In this document: one piece after another, positions 56,094 to 64,000 of the stretch | Layout of the letters: each line of letters opens with the position of its first letter | How positions within the stretch are numbered: position 1 is the first letter of the stretch | DNA from: Cannabis sativa | Lineage: Eukaryota; Streptophyta; Magnoliopsida; Rosales; Cannabaceae | Assembly (NCBI RefSeq): GCF_029168945.1 | Contig: NC_083602.1 | Coordinates: 26,275,323 to 26,339,322, forward strand | Direction: 5' to 3' | DNA: 64,000 nt | Made by a program: the position numbers and the translations under genes | Notes under the pieces: model-generated | What the model saw: only the letters and a program-made list of their open reading frames with translations | Database searches by the model: none | Told to the model about the DNA's origin: nothing

Positions 56094-57128
56094 ATGGCAA
56101 GACCTTCAACTCACTCCCAAGATGGCAGTCCTCCACCCATGGTCGATAACCAAGTAGCTGACATCACCTCCGATTCTTATGCTGCTTCCAATCTCCCCTC
56201 CTCTACTATTCCTCGAAAAATTAAGCTTCCAGGCCTCAACCTCAACATAACTTGAACCCAAAAATGGTTAAATCTCAGGATTAGTCTACCATTGTCGATG
56301 ATCATCACACCATTGCTCCTCAAGCCACTCGTCCTGTCAATGACGATCTTTCTAGTCCCTTCTTTCTTAGCACTGGTGATCACCCCGGACTCGTGGTTGT
56401 GCCCACTGTTCTCAATGGTAGCAACTATCAATCATGAAAAAGAGGAATCACAATGGCTCTCATTGTCAAGAATAAGATTGCCTTCATCGACGGCTCCCTT
56501 CCTCAGCCAAAAATTGGTAATCCCTATCTCAACTCTTGGCTTAGATGCAATAACATGGTAATGTCATGGTTAGTCCACTCTGTTTCACAAGAAATTGCTC
56601 AAAGCATTATGTATTTTGACTTGGCCATTAACATGTGGCATGACCTTGTTGAGAGATTTAACGAAGGCAATGGCCCTTGAATGAAATCCCTTCACTAAAA
56701 TGTGTTGAAGGAATTTCACTAAAATGAAATCCCTTTGGAATGAGTTGAAGGAATTTCAACCAATCACCACCTACACATATGGTGCAATAAAAATCTTTTT
56801 AGATTACTATAACCAGAATCAAGTGCTTCAATTCTTGGTTAGTCTTAATGAATCTTTTGCTTCTATTCAAGCACAAATATTGCTCAATGAACCAATCCCC
56901 AATCTATCTCGTGTCTTTGCCGTGATCATACAAGAAGAACGTCAGTGCTCTCTTGGCTCTACTGACACAATTCCCTTGGCTGTTGCTACTAGCTCACTAC
57001 CTACTAACCCTCCACGAGCCAAGAAACCTCTTCCCTCATGCTTCAATTGTGGCAAACCAGGACATTTGGTTGAAAAATGCTACTTCCTACATGGTTTTCC
57101 TTCTGGCTATGGGGACAAAAGGAGATAA
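56094..57128 (+). pseudogene. Copia gag with CCHC zinc knuckle, broken
   Basis: ATG 56094. The capsid part reads DHPGLVVVPTVLNGSNYQS (about 56380), then IAFIDGSLPQP, CNNMVMSWLVHSVSQEIAQS and LWNELKEFQPI, the gag_3/UBN2 layout of plant copia elements. The knuckle CFNCGKPGHLVEKC (about 57040-57080) is intact, followed by YFLHGFPSGYG. Stops near 56250, 56435 and 56678 and an apparent duplicated stretch (gaaggaatttca, 56707 and 56746) disrupt it. Confidence 0.8.
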
Positions 57129-57224
57129 TACAAAGGGAAAGCAAAGGCAAATCATGCCAGCACATCAAAGAATGATGCAGATGGACACTCAATTTCATCT
57201 GATCTATCAACACAATGTGAACAC

Positions 57225-57680
57225 TTGATCTCCCTCCTCAGCCAACAACTCAACAACAGTACTCCTCATGTTGATATTGCTGCTATGGCCCCTGGTGCTT
57301 CCAATCTTGCAGGTAAAAATCATTTCTCATCTCAATTCACATGGATTTTAGATAGTGGTGCCACTCACCACATGTGTTCCAACATAACATGTTTTACATC
57401 TTTCTCACATCATAATTTCCCTCAGTATGTTACCCTGTCAAATGGCCACAAAATCCTTGTTCATAATTCTGGTACAGTCCACATTAATCCTCCCATAACC
57501 CTTCATAATGTGTTATATGTACCAAGATTCAAGATCAATCTTATATCCATATCTGAATATGTTAACAACATTTCTAATTCCATTATTTTTCATCAAAACT
57601 CTTGTGTAATTCGAGATCTTTCTCGGAATGTGGTGATTGAGACTACTAAAAAATATGGAAAGCTATACTTGCTGCAATAA
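57225..57680 (+). pseudogene. Copia protease region
   Basis: The aspartic protease motif FTWILDSGATHHMCSN is intact (about 57335-57380), followed by HNVLYVPRFKINLISISE, the standard copia sequence between protease and integrase. The frame is open but no longer joins gag or integrase. Confidence 0.82.
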
Positions 57681-58600
57681 GATACACCAACAGCCAATGC
57701 TATTTCCTTTTAGCTTGATAATAAACATGTTGACCATTGGCACAATTGCCTTGGTCACCCCTCTATGTATATTTTCAATTTTTTTTAATAAAAAGAGTGA
57801 TAACTCTCTTCATTTCACCAATAAGCATTGTCACATTTGTCAATTGGCTAAACAAAGGAGATTTCCCTTCATTTCTAACCGTAATTTTACCAAAAACATT
57901 TTTAATTTAGTGTATATGGACATTTTGGGTCCTTTCCACATAATTAATATAGAAGGTTACAAGTACTTTCTCACTATAGTAGACGACAAAACTCCTTTTA
58001 CTTGGATATATATGCTTCAAAACAAGTTTGATGTTCAAACTTTAATACCTAATTTTTTCAACATGGTTTGCACTCAATTCTTAACCAATATTAATTCGAT
58101 TAGACAATGCTAAAGAATTGAATCTACAAGCTTTTGATTCCTCCAAAGGCATCATACATTACCATTCATGTGTGGAAAGACCACAACAAAATTTGGCTGT
58201 TGAAAGAAAACACCAACACATTTTAAATGTGGCTCGAGCACTAGGATTTCAATCCAATTTAGCCCTGGTATATTGGCCACTTCTAGTTCAGAATGCTACT
58301 TATCTTATCAATAGGACTCCCTCAAAGTTGTTCAAAGGCCTCACCTCTTATGAACTATTACATAATACTGCTCCTCATTATGACCACTTGCAAAGCTTTG
58401 GCTGTTTAGCTTATGGCTCCACTCTCATTTCCAAAAGGCACAAATTCACACCAAGAGGTAGATCCTCTATCTTCATTGGCTATCCACATGACATGAAGGC
58501 TTATGTACTTATGGATATTGAGACTAAACAGATTCAAAACTCTAGGGATGTTGTGTTTTATGAACATATTTTCCCTCTTTTTTCCTCAACATCCCCATCT
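57640..58600 (+). pseudogene. Copia integrase, frameshifted
   Basis: GAG-pre-integrase Cys residues are in HCHICQLAKQRR (57828). The core has D in VYMDILGPF (57912). The second catalytic stretch (Asp-Asn-Ala-Lys-Glu) is read across a frameshift at about 58104-58113. The Glu follows in NLAVERKHQH (58190). Downstream are YLINRTPSKLF and FGCLAYGS, typical of the C-terminal part. Confidence 0.82.
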
Positions 58601-58979
58601 AAGGTCAACAACTTGTTCCCTCACATAGTGCTTTCCACTGTTAGGCCGATGCAGCACAATAACACATTTGTAGCCACCAATTTTTTGCCACACCAGCATC
58701 AAAATCTGTCACAGTTGGTTTTGTTTCAAACCAGCAAACTACTACACCTGATGCACCTAATCCAAATACTACAACATCAGTTTCCACTGAGGCTACACAA
58801 GTTCCTGTTACTGAATCTCAAGACCAGCAGCTACCTGCTGCACCTTCAACCACTGGGTGCACCAGTAAAAAAAATCAACCTATCTACAAGATTATATCTG
58901 CCACACAACATCTACCACTCATCCAATCGAACCATTCTTATCTTATATCAAATTAAATCCCCAATTTTGAGCTGTTTTT

Positions 58980-59641
58980 TAGCAGCATACTCACAAATTG
59001 AACTAAAAAATTATGCTGAAGCTTCCCTATTCCAGCACTGGCTACAAGCTATGGATAATAAAACCCAAGCCTTAGAAAAAAAAAATAAAACTTGGGTTAT
59101 CACTAAACTCCCCCTGGCCACAAAGTCATTGGTTGTAAACGGGTTTAGAAAGTAAAATACAACCAACATGGGGATGTTGACAGGTTTAAAGCTCGCCTTG
59201 TTGCCAAAGGTTTCAACCAAAGACAAGGCATATATTTCTCTCAAACATATGCTCCAGTTGCCAAGTTTAATACACTCAAAATTTTCTTGGCACTTGCATC
59301 AATCTACAATTGGCATATTCACCAACTAGACATTAATAATACCTTTCTCCATGAGGACCTCCTTGAAGAGGATTACATGAAAATACCTCCTCGATATAAG
59401 GCACCTCCCAACAATGTTTACAAGTTCAACAAGAGCATATATGGCCTAAAACAGGCTTCTTGATAGTGGTACTCAAAACTCAGTACCATTCTCATTCAAG
59501 ATGGCTTCCAACAATCCAAAGTTGATAATTCTTTATTCATCAAACGAACAAAATCAAATTTCATAAACATTCTTATTTACGTAGATGATATAATTGTTGC
59601 AAGCAACAACATCTCAAACATAACTCAATTTAACAACTCAC
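58980..59641 (+). pseudogene. Copia reverse transcriptase, N-terminal part
   Basis: Begins NYAEASLFQHWLQAMDN, then KTWVITKLP. A 1-nt shift at about 59150 leads to FKARLVAKGFNQ, QTYAPVAKF, LDINNTFLHEDL and IYGLKQAS. Two adjacent stops (TGA TAG, 59461-59466) replace the usual Arg-Gln. The catalytic box is intact as LIYVDDIIVAS (about 59576). The Angela-like solo LTR interrupts it at 59642. Confidence 0.85.
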
Positions 59642-61540
59642 TGTTGGGTTTTATGCCCTAAATAAAACTCATTTCAATATAATCAGATTTACTTATTAAT
59701 ATAGATCAGAAATAACATTTAATGTTGCATGGTTCACATGATTTATTTCATGATTATATGTACATAATGTATGAATTCATCTGAAACCCTTTTCACATGC
59801 TTCATCTTGTTTATTGTGTCGTCAACACATTGGAAAGTAAACATGACTATGTGAATAAAGTTTCCTAGATTTATCAGACATAGGGTTTTACTGATATGAT
59901 AATCTACAACAAGAGTTTACTTGCATTTGGAGAAATGCTATGTTCTTTCCAGAGCATTGGTTAAAGTAAAGCTCAGGTTGGATGCATGGAGTATGCATTG
60001 GAAGGGACCGATATTGAACTTTGACTTAGATTTATTAAACTTACCGTAATATCTATTCAAGTCAATATCGCCTAGTTGATCCTAGATCAAATGTTCTTAA
60101 TCCTGTTATGATTAGGCTCAATCTTGAAAGGCTATTCGTGTTCTTTGATTTGTTAGTTAAGCCTACTTTTAGGTCAGGGTGATACGTACATTTTGGGAAC
60201 ACGGTAGTGCAATTGAGTGGGAGCGCTATCATAAACATGGAATCTATAGCTTCTATCTGGCGAATAGTAAGCAACGGATGATCTCCTTTGAGCTTGACCA
60301 AACGAACATAAATGGTGGAGTACTCATTTCACATAAGCTGAAATATCATTTATACGGGGTTAAGTGTTTTAAGGAATAAATACATTGTAGGGTGTAACGG
60401 TAATCTAACCCCTTTACAGTGTAGATCATTCATATAGAGGATCATTAATCACATTAGGATTATAACAATGGATAACTAATGATGTGTCTATATGGTGGAA
60501 CATATAGAGCATTCTATATACTGAGAGTGCAATTCTAAGTTCTATGCGTGGATTCAACGAAGAATTAATAAGTTAGTGAATTTTAGTGCTAAATTCTTGA
60601 TCTACTTATTGGAAGCTCGGTTATATAGACCCATGGTCCCCCCACTAGTTGAGATAATATTGCTTGTAAGACTCTTATAATTGGTTTTGATTAATCAATT
60701 ATAATTCTCAAATTAGACTATGTCTATTTGTGAATTTTTCACTAAGTAAGGGCGAAATTGTAAAGAAAGAGTTTATAGGGGCATATTTGTTAATTATGAT
60801 ACTTTGTATGGTTCAATTAATAAATATGATAAATGACAATATTATTTAATAATTATTTATAGTTATTAAATAGTTAGAATTGGCATTTAAATGGTTGAAT
60901 TTGAAAATTGGCGTTTTTGAGAAAATCAGATGCAGAAAAGATAAAACTGCAAAATTGCAAAAAGTAAGGCCCAAATCCACTTGTATAGGGCTGGCCACTT
61001 TTGTAGGAAATTTAAACTGATATTTTCATTATTTTAATGCCAAATAATTCAAACCTTACCCTAGTGGAATGCTATAAATAGATAGTGAAGGCTTCAGGAA
61101 ATTTACACTTAAATTTTCTATTTTTCCTTCAGAGAAAAACCTGAGCCTTTCTCTCTCCCTATCTTTAGCTGCCACTTCTTCTTTCTCTTCCCTCTTGAAT
61201 TTCGAAATTCTTAGTGTATGAGTAGTGCCCACACACAGCAAGTGATACCTCAATCATAGTGAGGAAGATCGTGAAGAAAGACTTTCAGCAAGAAGGAGGT
61301 TTCAGCATCAAAGATTCAGAGAAAGAGATCCAGGTTCAGATATTGATAATGCTCTGCTACAGAAAGGAATCAAGGGCTAGATATCTGAACGGAAGGAGTC
61401 ACTATATTCCGCTGCACTCAATGTAAGGTTTCCTAAACTTTATATGTGTTTATTTCATCGTTTTAGAACGTTCATATTTAGGGTGTTAATAAACATACTT
61501 GTGAGTAGATCTAAGATCCTGGTAAAATAAATTTCCAACA
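59642..61540 (+). repeat. Angela-like solo LTR
   Basis: 1899 bp, TGTTGGGTTTTATGCCCT to atttccaaca, related to 41530-43425 in inverse orientation. The perfect 5-bp duplication ctcac (59637-59641 and 61541-61545) shows it is a whole LTR left after unequal recombination removed the interior. Confidence 0.93.
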
Positions 61541-61545
61541 CTCAC

Positions 61546-62330
61546 TTGACCAAAAATTCAAGCTCAAAGACCTTGGGAAACAACATTCCTTGGCCTTGAA
61601 ATTGGTCATACTAAAGAAGGCATATCCATCTCTCAACAATCTTTCACCATTCAATTACTCACTGACACAGGCTACATAGGTGCTAAGCCTACTTCCACGC
61701 CTATGAAAACAAATTTAAGACTCAGCAAAGGCAAAGGTACAACACTCACTGATTTGACTGCCTATCAGAGCCGCCTCATTGGCAAACTAATCTACCTAAC
61801 CATTACAAGGCTCGATATCACCTACGCAGTCAACCATCTCACTCAATTTTTATCTTGTCCACGGGTTCCTCATCTCCAAGCCGCTCATAGGGTCTTACAA
61901 TATCTTAAGAAGCCTCCAAGCCAATGCATTTTTTCCCTTCCAACACTGTCCCCAACATCACTGCTTTTGCAGAAACAAGCCTCTCCTTAACTAATGTTCA
62001 ACTTTCATTCTTTGTTGATGCTGATTGGGGCAGTTGTTAAGAGACAACGAGATCTGTCTCACGGTACAGCATATTCCTTGGAAAATCTCTTATCTCGTGG
62101 AAATTAAAAAAACAACAAGTTGTATCTCGATCATCTGCTGAAGTTGAATACCGAGCCATGACAAATGCATCTAAACTCACTTGGATCCTTGCTCTTGTCA
62201 AAGACTTTTGTGTTCCCACCTCCACACTACCTAAAATGTATTGTGACAACACGACTGCAATTCACATAAGTGAGAATCTTGTCTATCATGACGCACAAAA
62301 CATGTGGAAATCAATTGCCACTCCATCCGA
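61546..62330 (+). pseudogene. Copia RT end and RNase H, broken
   Basis: Resumes the RT after the solo LTR with FKLKDLG, EIGHTKEGISISQQ and TGYIGAKPTSTPMK. Then come YQSRLIGKLIYLTITRLDI and AVNHLTQFLSCP, and the RNase H with DADWGSC, QQVVSRSSAEVEYRAM and YCDNTTAIHISENLV. A stop follows at about 61988 and another near 62038. The frame ends where a CACTA element begins at 62331. Confidence 0.85.
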
Positions 62331-62389
62331 CACTACAAGAATTTGTGGTATTGCTGACGGAACATACCCGCCTCTAACAATAGGGAAAT

Positions 62390-62650
62390 TATCGGCAGAG
62401 TAAGCATTCTGCCGGTAATAACTATTAAATAAATAAATAATATTTTATTTTAAAATAGATTAATACCGGCAGATTGGTATTAATACCGGCGAAATCCGGC
62501 CTCAAAAGAAGCGGGTGAGATTTTTACCGCCCAAACATTTAAAACAATTAATACCAGCGAATTAATATCGCCGATATTAATTGGGATTCTGACCGTTGAA
62601 TATTAATACTGGCGGAACCCAATTAATACCGGGGGGTCCCGCCGGTATTA
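62390..62650. repeat. Subterminal repeats of the second CACTA element
   Basis: About ten forms of taataccggc, accggcg, gccggtatta and decayed variants in both orientations, with an inverted pair around cccggggggtcccgccgg-like sequence at 62626-62648. Confidence 0.75.
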
Positions 62651-62655
62651 AAATT

Positions 62656-62663
62656 CTATAAAA
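62656..62663 (+). promoter_or_regulatory. Internal TATA box of the second CACTA element
   Basis: attctataaaacccc directly after the last subterminal repeat. A C-rich leader without an evident long ORF runs to accgccag/GTAATG at 62821. Confidence 0.5.
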
Positions 62664-62820
62664 CCCCAACCCCATTTCAGAAAACCCATTTTGCCATTTC
62701 CCCATTCCACTGGCCCTTCCCCATTTTCAAACTCACTCCGCCCCTTCCCCATTTCCAAACACCCCCTTCTCCGACCATTCTTTCCCCGGCACCTCTAGTC
62801 CACCGCCAGTGCACCGCCAG

Positions 62821-64000
62821 GTAATGCTATTGGTTTTTGTTTTTTATTTTTTTACATATTGTTATTTTTTTTTTTCTTAATATCTAATTTTTTTCGATCT
62901 TTAAAGTTTGAGATAAATTATCGGTGGGGGAGGAGAAATCTCAGTAAAACGCCAAGTGGGTCGGAGGATCACTTTCGAGAGTCTAAATATTTGCATGTTA
63001 GTTCTTACAATATTTGTGTATATATGTTTTTATAAAAATTATATTTTTTCTGTAAATATATGATATATATGTGTTATATTTAAAAAATTTATATATAATA
63101 CTTATATATTATATATTGATAGAGATTCAGGATTTATAGTTTAGTATAATTTTAACTGTTATTTTGTGTATTTTTTATAATATATATATTTTTAAATAAT
63201 ATATTAATTAATAATACATGTATGTGATTTATAGTTTATATTTTTGACTAATAATTTATAGTTTATTTAGTTTTGTTAGAAATAATTTTGTTATTGTATT
63301 AACTTGATAGTAATATTAATTTTTTATTAATTTATAAAATCTGTAATTATAATTTTTAAATAATATAGTGTTAAAATGAACATAAAAATAAATTTATTGA
63401 AAAATTAATTAAAATCAAAATATAATGAAAAAAATATGTAAATAAATTTATATATTATGTTCATTTATATAAAAAATATAAATAAGATCTCTCTTTAATG
63501 GAATAAAAAAATATTTATATAAATAATTAAAAAGTAATTTTTTTAATTATTATATAAAATTAATATTTGAAATAATAAAATATATTTTTTGAATAAAAAA
63601 ATATAATATAAAAAAATATAAGAAATATTTAAAAATTAAATATAAAAAATAAAGTTAATTATTTAATAATATAGGAATTTATATAAAAATAAATAATTCA
63701 TATTAAAATTAATCATGTTATTTTTGTAATAATAAAATTCAGTAGAAAAATTTATAGATAATAATTACTTGACAAAATATATATATAAAATAAATGTAAT
63801 TAATTAAAAATAGAATAATTTATAAAAAATTTAGTAGTAATAATTAATTGAAAGATTAATATAAGAAAAATATTGAATTAATTAATAATATATTAATATT
63901 AAACTTAATATTGTAATTTTCCTAATAATAATTATTTAATAAAAAAACTTGTAAGTAATATTTACTTGAAAAATAAATTTTTAAAATAAATTCAATTAAT
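62821..64000 (+). other. AT-rich intron-like interior of the second CACTA element
   Basis: Begins with a GT donor after the C-rich leader. Apart from a short GC-richer patch (62922-62985) it is almost pure A/T with no ORF. The acceptor and any coding exon would lie outside the window. Confidence 0.45.

Larger units (their letters stand above)
55862..62330 (+). mobile_element. Ty1/copia retrotransposon, decayed and interrupted
   Basis: Short 5' LTR ending ctctca (56059), initiator-Met primer site, then gag, protease, integrase, RT and RNase H in copia order on the plus strand. A 1.9-kb solo LTR is inserted in the RT and a CACTA element cuts the RNase H at 62331, so the 3' LTR is not in the window. 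Stops and frameshifts throughout. Confidence 0.88.
62331..64000 (+). mobile_element. Second CACTA element, left part only
   Basis: Starts CACTACAAGAA inside the copia RNase H. Subterminal repeats of taataccggc and complement (62390-62650) follow; they differ in sequence from those of the first CACTA element. Then come a TATA box, a C-rich leader, a GT donor and more than 1.1 kb of AT-rich DNA running off the window. The other end, and so the target duplication (candidate cga at 62328-62330), cannot be checked. Confidence 0.78.

Noticed and set aside
60062..60301. 79-codon frame repeated at 51084 and on the minus strand
   Set aside because: The same frame appears in each Angela-like LTR copy because the LTRs are related; LTRs of this group are not coding and the frame is partly broken at 42728.

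Overview
The window is AT-rich nuclear DNA of a flowering plant, most likely a eudicot. The evidence is the plant-only families it carries: a ZF-HD/mini zinc finger gene, a Cassandra-type TRIM with 5S-like LTRs, a Tat-lineage Ty3/gypsy element with a second RNase H, and Ty1/copia elements with initiator-Met-type primer sites. I cannot fix the species from sequence alone. Only one convincing host gene is present, a mini-zinc-finger-like protein on the minus strand at 24702-25235. Almost everything else is nested transposable elements and their decayed remains.

Layout. 1-4630: AT-rich DNA with a MITE-like inverted repeat (880-1286), a doubtful small ORF (1575-1868) and a hAT-like non-autonomous element (2310-3611). 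4650-7329: a LINE-type retrocopy on the minus strand with a poly(A) tract and a perfect 19-bp target duplication. 7958-20135: a full-length Tat-lineage gypsy element on the minus strand (LTRs about 747 bp, TSD catac), inserted inside a hAT transposase remnant. It has gag-pol on the minus strand and an antisense, intron-containing extra gene on the plus strand with its own TATA box. 21090-22670: a decayed LTR with a solo LTR nested in it. 24148-24378: a hAT MITE. 24702-25235: the host gene. 26390-27988: a LINE ORF1-like remnant. 27992-31525: a CACTA element (TSD tat) with an internal spliced transcription unit.

32717-62330 is a nest of nests. An Angela-like copia copy (5' LTR, leader, start of gag) runs to about 38740 and abuts the 3' half of a second Tat-type element (38751-54920, antisense extra gene again). 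That half was invaded by a Cassandra TRIM (39791-40724), a 10.2-kb Angela-like element (41530-51744, TSD gaagt, LTRs nearly identical) and a hAT MITE (53785-54295). Another Ty1/copia element (about 55862-62330) has a decayed pol split by an Angela-like solo LTR (59642-61540, TSD ctcac), and is cut at 62331 by a second CACTA element that runs off the window.

How the parts relate. No pathway or operon-like set exists. The biology here is transposon biology: trans-mobilised non-autonomous elements, an antisense gene kept in two Tat elements, and two CACTA elements with different terminal repeats but the same internal promoter, C-rich leader and splice-donor layout. None of the retroelement pol genes is intact. 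Stops, frameshifts and one active-site change are listed below.
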